From Basidiobolus ranarum (taxonomy: Eukaryota; Basidiobolomycota; Basidiobolomycetes; Basidiobolales), in assembly GCA_040143965.1 (NCBI GenBank), contig JASJQH010000074.1:1-33498 (forward strand): a DNA stretch of 33,498 nucleotides. Direction: 5' to 3'. The notes below the pieces were generated by a model. It made no database searches. It was not told the DNA's origin and was given only the letters and a program-made list of their open reading frames with translations. The position numbers were made by a program, and so were the translations under genes. Shown here in pieces: positions 22,807 through 33,498 of this stretch. Numbering within the stretch: the first letter of the stretch is position 1; each line of letters starts with the position of its first letter.

Positions 22807-22935
22807 GGAGGAAATAATATTGAATTCTTGGGTGGCTTTGTGACTACTACGCATAGTATTTTTAAATGATTTTTTTGGATATTTTATTTGACTAAAAATC
22901 AATTACTCTCTTTGTCTGAATTAACGTAAAGGAGA

Positions 22936-25900
22936 ATGACTTCAAATCCGGAGAAAGAGATGGAGATAGATTCGTCCGCTTCTTCGAGTTCCGAAGAAAT
23001 GGAAATACAAGAACTTGAAATAGATCCAAATATGGAAAAAAAAGTGACCGAATTACGTGAACAGGTATTGTTTTTTACTCCATTCTTTCGTGATATGCTT
23101 TGGCAAGGATAGCGACAATGACACTTGATTCGAGGTCTATTGTGGCATTATTGGCGTATTCTTTTGATAACATTCTATATACACACGTACACATTTTCAA
23201 GATATTTCATATGCTGTAACTAATAGCCAACAATTTGAAAATGTTATATAAATAGTTGGTTGTGAATCCGTATCAGTATGAAACCCACGTACAATATATC
23301 AGCACTCTTCGTTCCTTATCTGTATTTGAAGAATTAAAAGAGGCTCGAGAAAAGATGCACCAATATTTTCCACTGACTGAAAGTAAGAATTTATCCAGAA
23401 AGTTTGCTTTAGAATATTACTAAAATAAGGACTATCTACGTGTAGCACTATGGATAGAATGGATTCAAGATGAAATCGCTATTGCCATGGAAATTGAAGA
23501 AAAACAACATATACTCAATCTATTTGAAAAAGCGATCGAGGATTATTTGTGTATGTTACATGGTCTTTTACAAACACTATATGGATAGATATGTTAAATT
23601 TCGCTATAGCTATAGATATTTGGTTTCGATATACCAATTATATGGTGGAAGAGTATAAGGCTTTTGTCGAGTCACCGAATGAGTCTTTAAAAACAATGTT
23701 CAACTTGGAAAAAGTTCGCGAGATATTTCATCGAGCTGTGAATACTACAGGGTATCACTACAAGTTGGTTAGTGTAATTTTTTAACGTAAAAGATCTCAC
23801 AAGAAGGAAGCCCTTGAAATAACCTTGAACACCCGTAGAGTCATATTATTTGGAATCGTTTTAGAGATTTTGAAATGGAGTTCCTCGAGGTAAATTTCAT
23901 GAACATGATTTTATCAATTTTTCTTGTACATTAACTTATCTTTATTCAAAAGACTGAGTTTAGGTATCCATAGATTTCTAGTAAATCATTTATGCTATCA
24001 AAAATAACATATTATTGTAGCGAGAAGCAGTATAATCGAGTCAAGGAGCTTTACCTGAAACGTATAAATACTCCACATGCAGGTATATATCGACATTCCA
24101 GGTCAAGATATTTCTCACTTTCACAGATTAATGACTTTATATATACTCAGAGTTAGAGAATACTTTTTCACAATATTCCACCTTCGTCACCAAATATTCC
24201 AATCAAAATTATGAAGCTGAAATGGTGGCTGCTAATCCTATTTACACAAAAGCCATGGGCTTTTGCACTCAGATAGAGTTGTATGAAGTCGCTCTCGTAA
24301 GTTGGATTGCGGATCCTTTCACTTGCTATGTTTGTACTAAAATGATACTTCTCGGTATTGCAGGAGCAAACCGCCAACAGCCTGAAGTCATATCAACAAT
24401 ACATAGAGTTCCTTAGGAAGAGCAAGGATTTAGATGTTTTTTACGTGAAATCCATGTATGAGCGAGCGCTCCAGATTCATTGTTTAGATCCATCATTATG
24501 GGATGATTATATCGTTTATTTAGTATGTACTTTGTCTCAGCTCTCAAAAGTGTGCTCTTCATATTAATCAAACATCATTTTTTAGCTTGGAAACTTCCGA
24601 ATTCAAAATATAGTTTTAAAAGTTTGTGAAAGAAGTGTTCGAAATTGCCCATGGTCGGGAGATTTGTGGAGCCATTTTGTTCGCACCACGGTATCACTTC
24701 AAATCAAGTATTTTCCGTAATCTTTGATATTTTCTGATCTCTATTGAACTATAGGAAAGCTTCAAAGGAACCGAGATCGACCTTAACGGTACTTCTTTTG
24801 CTCATAATTGATGAGAGATTTATTGGTTAATATTTGATAATTTTCATAACATTTAGCTCTTGTGGAGAAATCTTTGCAATCCGGATCATTACAGAGCAAT
24901 CTCGAAGAATTTATAAAGCTCTGCTTAACCTGTTGCGATTTCATCCGACATCGGTTTCAACATCATCCAGACGCAGGTAATCTGTTGAACTAATGGATAA
25001 AGGCGAAAATTGCATCTAACAATTTTCCTTCAACCTTTAGAAAAACTGCGCAGCGGATTCCTTTATGTATCTCAGATGATCACAAATGGTACGTATATCG
25101 CCGTATATCTCAATCTTATTTTATGTTAAAGCCATTCCATTGTAGTCTTTCCTGATGGTGATCCGTATTGTCGAGTAGAGTATAATTGGATAAACACTGA
25201 GGTATTTGGACTCTTATATCACTTGAGCTTGATCAAAGATTTTCATCCAAATATCGTGGAAATTAGACAAAAGTTGTTAAAGACATCGCAAAAGCGAGAA
25301 AGCTCTGGGATTCTTTGATAAAACGTAGAGGCGGGGAAAGTGAAATCTGGTTAAGATATATTGAATTCGAAAAGTATGATTTCATAGAATACTTTTATTT
25401 TTTTCATTCATTGTCAACTATTAACCTCAACACTGATGCAATATCCGAATATGCAGACATCATGATACTGTCAGTAAGGTTCAATCTATCTTCAAGCAAG
25501 CGCATCTGAAACAAATGGACTGGCCAGAGCGTATATTTGAGGCCTGGCTTGCCTATGAACATGAGATGGGTTCAGTAGAAAATTTCGAGTTGGCATACAC
25601 TAGAATCTCGCAACAAAGAAAGATTTTACAGCTTAAACAAGAGCAGGTTCTCCAGTAATTCGAAAGACGTAATATTGAAATTCTATTGCTCACCATCACT
25701 CTAGGCTATCCAATACGAAGCGGAAGCAACCATTCGTGAATCCAACAAACGGGAGAAACGACTAGAAAAGGATCGCGAATTTCGAGTAATCTTTTAGCTC
25801 TCTTTTCACATCATACAAGCCCACCTTTTTCTTAAATTCGAATTTTGAATGATTAGGCAAAGAGAAGACAAAAAGAAAAAGAGAAGAAATCCGAGAAACG

Positions 25901-28169
25901 AAAATCCGAAGCAGTGAAAGAAATTCAGTCGCACGAAGATAATGCTGTCGATGATTCAGAGAATCCAGGTATTTTTCCTTGATATTAGAAGCTTTACCTC
26001 AAAGTTAGATTCTATATTGATCAATATTGATATCCTTTTAAACCCATCTCTCTAGCGCTTAAAAAGCAGAAACTTTCGAAAACGTATTGATTCTAGGAAA
26101 TCTATTTGATGTCATTGTTTTCAGTTAATTTATTAATCTACTTGTATTCTAGTCGAAAAGATGATTTTACCGTTTTCATTAGTAATCTCAACCCTGAAAC
26201 GGATGAAGTGGAAATTGCCGAATTCTTTAAAGATGTATGTTTCTTAGAGAAATCTAGGAATTATTTGATCTTTGTGCGTTTATAACTTGCTAATTTTTCT
26301 CTAGTGTGGCACCGTGGTTGATGTCAGAATCGTTAAGGATAAAGATAGTATCTCCAAAGGCTACGCTTACATTGAATTTGCTGATGAGGTAACAAATTTC
26401 TAATGACTACTATAAATCCTAAGAGTATCGATATTGATCGAATCACCTTCCTTAGGAACAAGCACAAAAAGCTCAAGCCAAAGACGGGCAAGTTTTAAAT
26501 GGAAAAGAGATCTCAGCCCATGTAAACCCAGAAAAGACTGCAGATCCAAAAACCATATTTGTTTGCAATTTCTCTAGAAACATTGAAGAGAGTGCAATTC
26601 AAGATCTATTCAAACCGGTTGGTAACCCGTACAACTCTTAGACTGCATGAACATGGGATTAATCTCTTTTAAATGATGTATAGTTTGGTGAAATCGAGGA
26701 GATTCGTATGCCTCTTACTAAAGAAGGAAGATCTAGGTGCTTCGCTTACGTTCAATTCAAGCATAGTGTAAGAACCTCGTCTAATTTGACAACTCTATAA
26801 TTGAAACTTATATTGATATTGAGTAGGAATCTGCAGAAGCAGCTGTTAGTCTGGATGGACAAGAGTTCGAACCAGGAAAACCACTTTCAGTTGCCATTTC
26901 AGACCCATCCAAAAAGAAAAAACCCAATCCTTTGTACATATTATTTTGACATGTTTATCCTGTAGAATCACGATTCACTGATTTCTTAATAGACATGACG
27001 ATGCTAGCCCGAAGACATTGTTTGTAGCTAACTTTCCACTGAAAACCACCAAAGAAGAGCTACAGTCGCTATTTCAACAGGTATATCGATGTTGTATCAC
27101 ACTACGCTAACACTTACTGATGTTTGATTTATTCGAATGTGCATGAACAAAAGTATGGTAACTTACAAGAAGTGAGAATTGTATCCAATCAAGCAGGTAA
27201 ATCCAAGGGATGCGGATTTGTAGAATATCAAGATGAAGTAAGCTCTATTTGCATTGAATCTTTAGTTCTTTTAGTTACCACGAAGTCCTCTATTAATACA
27301 CTAACTATAAGAACTGCGCTCGGGCTGCGCTATCCCTGAATGATTATAACTATAACGGGAGACATATCGCGGTATCAATTGCAGATCCTGAAAAATCATT
27401 AGAGAAAAAGAAAGAAAAGTCAGCATCGGATATTTATTTCCGAATCCAATCTCGCTAATCCTAACTAACTTTAAAAACCCTTTCTACTCTTCGTACAGGA
27501 AAGATAATGAGGAGGAAAAATTGAAAATTGAATCTCATAGTGTATATATTAAAGGACTCTCCGATGAAACTACCATAGTTACACTCAGAGCCGAGTTCAA
27601 AAAAGTAAGAAGAACAAGTATACATAAGAAACCACTCAGATACTAATGGTATAAATCAGTATGGAAAAATCCGAAATGCTAGATTAATGCCGGATAAAAA
27701 TGCTGCCACAGTCGAATATTTCGAGGAATCCGTAAGTTTTGGGATTAGTAACATTGATATTAAAATCATATTTAATCCAATATACATTAGGATGTAGGCA
27801 AAGCAGTTCTTGGCCTCAATGACACCATGTTAGATGGCCAGATAATTCACGTGGAGCCATCAAACTCGGACTTGGCCAAGCTTTCAAATCAGATGCCGAA
27901 GCCTTCTCCTGCGTAAGTTACCAATTATTATTGAAACCTGCCAAGAAAATTTTAAATGACCTTTGATTTTATGGAACAGAATCCCCGTTCCTACTGCATT
28001 ATTACCACGGCGCATCCAGAGACCTGCCACTAAGTTAACCACTCAACGATTCAGACCTGTTGCCAAGATGCACCCTGAGAATCCCCCTACGCCAGCCAGC
28101 TCTACCTCGACATCAGCCAAGAGTAATACAGATTTCCGTGACTTATTCCTTGCATCCCGCAAGAAATAA
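22936..28169 (+). CDS. SART3: SART3/Prp24-type U4/U6 snRNP assembly factor
   Basis: A long gene with about two dozen short exons starts at an ATG (22936) followed by an acidic, Ser-rich leader. The N-terminal half is made of HAT repeats: NPYQYETHVQYISTLRSL, REKMHQYFPLTETLWIEWIQ and LFEKAIEDYLSIDIW match SART3 closely. A basic Lys/Arg/Glu segment follows (about 25860-25960), probably a nuclear localisation signal. Four RRMs come next: VFISNL/KGYAYIEF, IFVCNF/RCFAYVQF, LFVANF/KGCGFVEY, and a more divergent VYIKGL/AATVEYF. The last residues SNTDFRDLFLASRKK fit the LSm-interaction motif that contacts the Lsm2-8 ring on U6. The protein anneals U4 with U6 snRNA to recycle spliceosomal snRNPs in the nucleus. 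Human SART3 has HAT repeats and two RRMs, while yeast Prp24 has four RRMs and no clear HAT repeats; this gene combines both. Confidence 0.9.
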
Positions 28170-28615
28170 ACCCAGATTACCTTACCTATATACCGGTAGG
28201 ATAAATGAGAGATATTTATTTATTTAGCTCAAGCGCCATTTAAGCCTACAAAATATTTACAACCTTGGTGTAGTACGTTTTAATTGGTCAACAATAAAAA
28301 TCAAATAAGAAAGGTTAGGTTGGTCAATTATAGAAGCGTTCGAATGTCTCCAATCATTGGTTCATCGTTCGTCTTGGTATAAGTATCATGTTGAAATAAA
28401 GAACATGTATATTATATTAAGATTTATAGACAGTACTCTTAGTAGACTAACCCGCAAACTTACACATCCCCTGCTCTTTATTGACTATCTAGCCCAATTG
28501 GTGGAGTATGTTACCTTTAATAACAGCTCGTACATTGATAACTTTATCAAACAAAACCATTACATTGATTCCTTATAAAGGTAACTAGTTCACTTTACTT
28601 TTACACTACTCCAAG
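28170..28615. other. Intergenic region between SART3 and cofilin
   Basis: About 450 bases holding the SART3 3' end and the cofilin promoter. A 73-codon plus-strand frame (28357-28578) has no domain and is not called. The DNA just before the cofilin start is pyrimidine-rich. Confidence 0.45.
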
Positions 28616-29214
28616 ATGGTAAGCAATATTAACTTTGACACAATATCGTCCATTCTTCAACCTTTTCCCTTCAGATTATACTTTATTCCACGGAGGACTA
28701 AATATTTCTTCTAGTCTAGCGGTCTATTAGTCAACGACGATTGTCTCGAAAAGTTTCAACTTCTCAAGTTAAAGAAGCAATACAAATATATCATCTACAA
28801 GCTTAGCGATGACAATACCGAGATTGTCGTAGAAGTAGCTTCCGAAGATGGTTCTTATGATGACTTTATAAATGCGCTTCCCGAAAACGAGTGTCGTTAC
28901 GCAGTTTTGGATCTTGAATATGAAAAACCTGGAGAAGGTCTGCGTAACAAGATTTGTTTCTACTCTTGGTATGGTTTATTTCCTCGGTTCAATGAATATT
29001 CCCTTGCCACACCGTACTAACTTTGACATATCTCCGCCTATTTCCTTTTAGGTCTCCTGATACTTCCAAAGTTAAACAAAAGATGGTATTTGCATCTAGT
29101 AAAATCGCTCTTCGTAAGAAGTTGGTAGGTATTGCTGCCGAAATTCAAGGTACTGAATATGATGAGGTATCTCTTGAAACTGTCCTCGATAAAGTTAGTC
29201 GTAGCACGTTTTAA
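28616..29214 (+). CDS. COF1: Cofilin / actin-depolymerising factor
   Basis: Three exons (28616-28618, 28715-28968, 29052-29214) give 139 residues, the normal cofilin length. Exon 1 is only the ATG codon; the first intron begins directly after it, and exon 2 opens with [19 protein letters not shown], the usual cofilin N-terminus with the serine at position 2 that is phosphorylation-regulated in animals. Further motifs are [56 protein letters not shown] and the tail [20 protein letters not shown]. The SWSPDT-KVK-KM segment is the actin-binding long helix. The protein binds ADP-actin and severs and depolymerises filaments in the cytoplasm. An intron right after the start codon is known in several fungal cofilin genes, which supports the chosen start. 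The gene converges on the nucleotidyltransferase gene. Confidence 0.95.
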
Positions 29215-29675
29215 ATCACATCTCCCCTTCACTTTTTCATTGTCATACATGCGCATTTATCTTTCAAAGATATTCCCACGTTTATCTTGTTGCAAATATG
29301 GTAAATAAAGAACCATTCCTTACCATGCTTAATGATGGATAGATACAGTTGATTCTCGATGATTTTCATAGATAGATCGTTGATTCTCGATGATTTTTAT
29401 AGGGTTTTTCGTAACAATTAGCTGGATTGTGTAAATAGAAAAGTTCATTGGATACAGGTTTTTTCGGGGGTTTTTGGTACTACAATTTTTACAGGTATGG
29501 CTAGAAAGGCATGGAAATACGAGTAGGGTTGAGAGGGTGGCTGTAAGTGTGGCTGTGGATGGTGTAAAATCGTATTATATAATGAAAGGTTCAACAAAAT
29601 CAAATACGTCATTGTAAACATTAGACGGGATTCTTGATTTGGATTATAAAGATACAGAGAGAACCTAATCGAACG
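29215..29675. other. Convergent intergenic region
   Basis: About 460 bases between the stops of cofilin and the nucleotidyltransferase. It contains a 31-base-period duplication (29348-29402) and a GT-rich stretch near 29500-29570, but no coding frame. Confidence 0.5.
29348..29402. repeat. 31-base-period tandem duplication
   Basis: A 24-base unit with core gttgattctcgatgatttt occurs at 29348-29371 and 29379-29402 with one mismatch. It lies between two convergent 3' ends. Confidence 0.9.
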
Positions 29676-31804
29676 CTACCTTTCTGCTGGTGATACTCCA
29701 TTGGTTTCTCTCGATTTCCTTCTTGGCTTGGATGGACGATTGGATTTAGTGGTTCGTTTGGTTTCTTCGGATTTCCCTCCCTTGGAAGAATCCTGCGTTG
29801 ATGCCTTTCCAGAACTTTTCCGAGGTTTACTAGCGGTGGTTGGACGCGACTTGTGGTTAATGTGTTCTGAGCCTTTGGTCACGACGGTGTTGGTGTGCCG
29901 TACTATTTTAGCAAATGTTGGTCCATTAAAATCCTCTAATTTGGATCGATCATTGGTTGAATGCCACTTATTAGCGGATGGATTTTCTTTTTCAACTTTG
30001 CTAGTACCACGTTCCGATTTCAATTCTGGGAAATGTTGTTTAAAGGCTTTTCTCATTTCCGACAGTTCCATAGCTGTTCTATCATGAGGGGTTTTCAGCA
30101 ATCTGTCTTTGGCATCTCCACCTTGTTGCGGTTTACTTAGAAACACATACTTTTGGCACATTTGTCTTAGATCATTCTTTTTCGACAAAATATCAAAGGC
30201 ACGCTTAAATTCTTCCCGAATCCCTTCAATGCTCCATTCATCCGCACTATTGCCGAGATTACGTTCAGGACTAAATGGCTCTTCAACACATAACACTCTA
30301 AATAGCTTCCCTGTGTGCCAGCCCTTATCAGTCTTTAGTAAATGTTCGCCTTCTCTAAGACTGATCACATGTCTATCGTAGTCGAAATCATATGCAAAGC
30401 TTTGGAAAAGGTTAGTTCTAACATGTCAAAGACGAAGGTGTGAAAAGTACTAACTATTTAAAGAAGGCGAAGAGCAAACCCCCTAAAGTCTCCTTATTCT
30501 TGTCTCCAAATCCAATGAGAGAATGAAAATCATCGTAGAAGCTGGTATCCACACCATCAATAATGGCAAGCATATCGGGTCTATCTTTAGCCATCTTCTG
30601 TAGATTAGGCAAAACCGGGGGATTCCTCATTTGTAAAAAATTCAATATCATATTGACCCATGTGTATGTGGACAATGTACCGCCAACTCCTACAAATCAC
30701 CGATTTAGTCTAGTAGGTCAATGGAAGATACTTGATGGAACCAACCTGCGTCATTCAACACTCGACGTTTCGTCCAATACTTAATGATCATCACTAGCAG
30801 TCTAACCCGGGGATCGATGGCTACGTAAGTACGAATCATCTCGGTGTTTCTCAGGGAGATGGGATGGTTGATATTGATATCACAGGCCAACTTTCTAATC
30901 AATTGAAATGTTCGTTTACATCATCTTCAGTCAATTCAACAAATTCTCACTTTCTTACAACTCTGGATCCCACATCTTCACGATGGGAACTTTGGCACCT
31001 GCAATACAATAGACTCTACGCATTCCATCTAGACAGTATGGTTAGTGCGTGTCTGTGACAAGAAATCCACTACTGTTCAAACTTACGTTTACGCATACAA
31101 GCTGCAAGTACATGTACATTGGTGAGTTCATCCCAATCGGTTAGGATGCATATATCCACATCACTGGTGGAAGTGGACAACAGATTGGCTGACGAACTAC
31201 ACGAAAATAGTGAGTGAAGTGGTCTACTTTCAAGTCGAATAAAGGGATATATTACCCGAACAAATGAACCTTGATGTATTTATCGGGCCACTCGACATTG
31301 ACGATATTTTGTAGTTTTTGTACAAACAGGTGTCTTAATTCTATACTTTCCGGAGTTGGACGAAGTGTCTAAACCAACCAATTTCAAGGGTCAACCAAAA
31401 ATATAGAAAAGCTATCCCATGCTCTTATGGTCCAAACAAACCTCAAAAAGTGCGAGCATATCTAAAGTCAACGATTCTTCTTCTTCTCTGGAAAGTCTTT
31501 GACGTAAACCTTTTCTGGTTGGCTTTTTTTTCTTATCAGTAACTCGGATAGGTGTGACTAAATCGGTTGAATGAGTAGTAACCTTATTTATATCGGTATT
31601 GTTCAAAGGTTTGACTTCGGGATTCAAATCAAATTCATCCGTTGCTTGAGAGGAGATTTCCGAGTCAAGGTGACCATCCGAAGGTTCCCAATTCTCCCCG
31701 GTCGTTGTCTCCTGGGTGGTATTAGTCAACGGTTTCGTTAAGACATTTTGTTCAAACCCGAAGTGACCCTCAGGCTCAGTTAATAGTATATCGGATTGAT
31801 GCAT
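29676..31804 (-). CDS. Cid1-like non-canonical poly(A)/poly(U) polymerase
   Basis: Several exons on the minus strand start with MHQSDILLTEPEGHF at 31804. The first ~125 residues are polar, acidic and probably disordered. The nucleotidyltransferase core follows: TLRPTPESIELRHLFVQKL, VEWPDKYIKVHLFGSSANLL, then the catalytic STSDVDICIL with its two Asp residues, RRVYCIAGAKVPIVKMWD, and the third Asp in LACDININHP. After this come SLRNTEMIRTYVAIDPRVRL, KYWTKRRVLND and the PAP-associated domain (LSTYTWVNMILNFLQ, KETLGGLLFAFFKYFAYDFD, VISLREGEHL). A Lys/Arg/Ser-rich basic tail of about 100 residues ends the protein. The layout matches the Cid1/Cid11/Cid13/TUT group, which adds U or A to RNA 3' ends. 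I cannot tell nucleotide choice from these motifs. The basic tail may help RNA binding. Confidence 0.88.
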
Positions 31805-33498
31805 TTACACTCAACACCTTTTTATCTTATAAATAACAAAGAATTAGGTGGAAAAAGTGAAGTTATGACTAAGGTAATGGTACTGGGTTAGGTGGTGGCT
31901 GTAGTTGTAGTTGACGTTTGCTTTGGTTGAACTATCGAAAAGAAAGAGTGGAGAAAAAAATTGGTTCGAAATAGCAAGCTTGAACCTATGTCTTGATATA
32001 ATTTCCTTAGGGCTTGATACACTCCAAGTTGAAATCCTACCAAATTGGAATAAATATCTATTTTCTCCAACTGAATCTATTTCCATTGGATGAAAAAAGG
32101 ATCGAATAAGATCTTGATTCTACCGAAAATTGATAACTGTTCATTTTCATAATTATGGACTAAGATCATATGATCGATTGTGTAATCGAATGAGCATCAT
32201 ATTTTGGTCTGGGAGTTTTACTTGAACCCTGCGGTATTAATAGCAATTCGCGTCGGATCCCATTCGATGCATTTAATATCATCCTAAGGTACCCTAGCCA
32301 TGGATCGATAGAGATGAATGCCATTAGTATTCCTCCACTCATCAATGAGATTACAACTACAGCAGAACCGTTGGCTGAATGGCTGAATGAATCTGATTAC
32401 ATCGTCATGAGCAAATGCTGCTTATATTGAAATCTAAATCCAACATATGACATCCATTTAACCAAATATTGCCAAAAGTTTAACTAGCAATCTGTGATCT
32501 AGTTTCATAACTGCATACAATATGTATATATATATAATAGCAGCAAATGAAGGTTATTAAGTATGGTTAGTATGATAATTATTCCTGCTTCTCTACTTGA
32601 CCATTTCTTCAGCTGAGTACTAAGGATCGCTTTCTAATGACCTCAGTTTTGGTGTTACTTGATCAATATTCAACATTATAAAATACATGTTTGACAAGTG
32701 TAATGAAAATTAAGACAATTACTGAAAGGAAGTGTTCCCCTCAATTCTAAAAAAAATCCATAAATAGCTATCCAACTATATATAATATGAATTAAAGGTT
32801 AAATTAGGACAATTGCAGATACTTGTGTTAGCTTTCTCAGTATGACAAAGCAGATTTATTATAGTTGGTAAATCAGTTCTGTTTAAATCTTTTGCCCTAA
32901 AAGTATAAATTATTACCTACATTCCTAATCACCATGTTCAATAGAGTGCATAATTTTCACATTGAACTTTTGGATATCAGCATTCCATTTGTTATGTAGG
33001 TATTGTTTACATGCATCTATCCTTTTTCTTAAAATATATCAACAATCATTGTGAGTCTACAAAGTATCAAAATCTGATATAACTAATTCTTGTTAAAGTA
33101 TTTGGGAGCCTGTTGGAAGTGGTTTGGAGAATTAGAGGAATTAGTGGTTTTCACTTACTCATTTATTGAGTAGAAATTTGACATTTATAGTTTTGTCAGG
33201 ATGTAAATAAACTAACATATAGAATGTGTTAAGGAAGGTCCCAGAAACATGTGTGCAAAGTTTGGGGCTTTTAACACAAGTTTGAAAAATCTATATATCT
33301 GAAAACTTCTAAGTTGGTAAAAATTTTCCAAGTAGATTTTGATTGAGAATAATGGATAATACCTTACTGAATTATAAGATGACTAAGTACTAAGCTCTAT
33401 ATGACTATATAGGTGTTTAGGCAATGCTAATCTCAACAGAAATATTGTAGTTGGTGAATTTTGAGAATAACCCAAATCAGGTAAGAGTTTTCTTGACC
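31805..33498. other. AT-rich region with no supported gene
   Basis: This ~1.7 kb stretch has the promoter side of the nucleotidyltransferase and then very AT-rich DNA to the window edge. At 31844-32093 all of several frames on both strands are open for 60-80 codons, which signals low stop density, not a gene. One 38-codon frame (32314-32430) is listed separately. From about 32500 on I see nothing. Confidence 0.5.
32314..32430 (+). CDS. Possible 38-residue small ORF
   Basis: An ATG frame of 38 codons has a more protein-like composition than its surroundings (MNAISIPPLINEI at the start, EPLAEWLNESDYIV in the middle) and ends in CCLY. It may be a stray exon, a micropeptide or chance. No family is recognised. 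The C-terminal Cys-Cys-Leu-Tyr vaguely resembles a CaaX box, but this is weak. Confidence 0.15.
   Translation: MNAISIPPLINEITTTAEPLAEWLNESDYIVMSKCCLY

Larger units (their letters stand above)
21805..22935. other. Intergenic region before the SART3 gene
   Basis: Apart from a candidate minus-strand exon at 22511-22424 (see the coding fragment at 21563-21804), no coding sequence can be supported. The region includes a telomere-like stretch (22165-22190), and near its right end an E-box palindrome (22795-22806). Two minus-strand frames of 61 and 65 codons (22371-22186 and 22902-22705) show no domain. Confidence 0.45.

Noticed and set aside
29701-30381. Long plus-strand frames of 90 and 128 codons
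   Set aside because: They are antisense shadows of the C-terminal exon of the nucleotidyltransferase.
31844-32093. Overlapping 60-80-codon frames on both strands
   Set aside because: Three mutually exclusive frames are open at once in AT-rich low-complexity DNA; none has a domain.

Overview
The window looks like nuclear DNA of a fungus, most likely an early-diverging (non-Dikarya) one. Genes are dense and mostly cut by many short GT-AG introns of about 50-90 bases, while intergenic DNA is AT-rich. The fungal signature is an Atg29-type autophagy protein, a Ypd1-type phosphotransfer protein and a White-Collar-2-type GATA finger. Katanin p60, which yeasts and most Dikarya lack, points to a zygomycete- or chytrid-grade lineage; I cannot name the genus.

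Layout, left to right: the 5' part of a secreted or membrane protein gene (minus strand, running off the left edge); a single-exon FUSC/ALMT-like membrane transporter (minus); a two-finger GATA factor (plus); Atg29 (plus); a histidine phosphotransfer protein (plus); katanin p60 AAA ATPase (minus); a TLC-domain ceramide synthase (plus); a kinesin-14 C-terminal motor (plus); a two-helix membrane protein with two PPxY motifs (plus); a White-Collar-2-type GATA protein (plus); a small unidentified exon cluster (minus); an SART3/Prp24-type U6 snRNP recycling factor (plus); cofilin (plus); and a Cid1-like nucleotidyltransferase (minus). The last 1.7 kb is nearly empty.

The genes are mostly conserved single-copy eukaryotic housekeeping or regulatory genes and do not form one pathway. 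Loose themes are microtubules (katanin, kinesin-14), RNA metabolism (SART3, the Cid1-like enzyme) and two transcription factors from different GATA subclasses. I see no tRNA, rRNA, CRISPR array, intact transposon or recognisable virus-like element. Intergenic DNA carries several two- to four-copy short tandem duplications and one telomere-like stretch.

The less ordinary observations are a near-identical E-box palindrome before the Atg29 and SART3 genes, a PPxY membrane protein that may be a ubiquitin-ligase adaptor, a first GATA finger with an 18-residue loop, the HAT plus four-RRM layout of the SART3 homologue, and an unidentified minus-strand coding fragment with splice and poly(A) signals. 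I found no clear candidate for a new multi-gene system. Exon boundaries were chosen by eye from frame continuity and family conservation, so individual junctions may be off.
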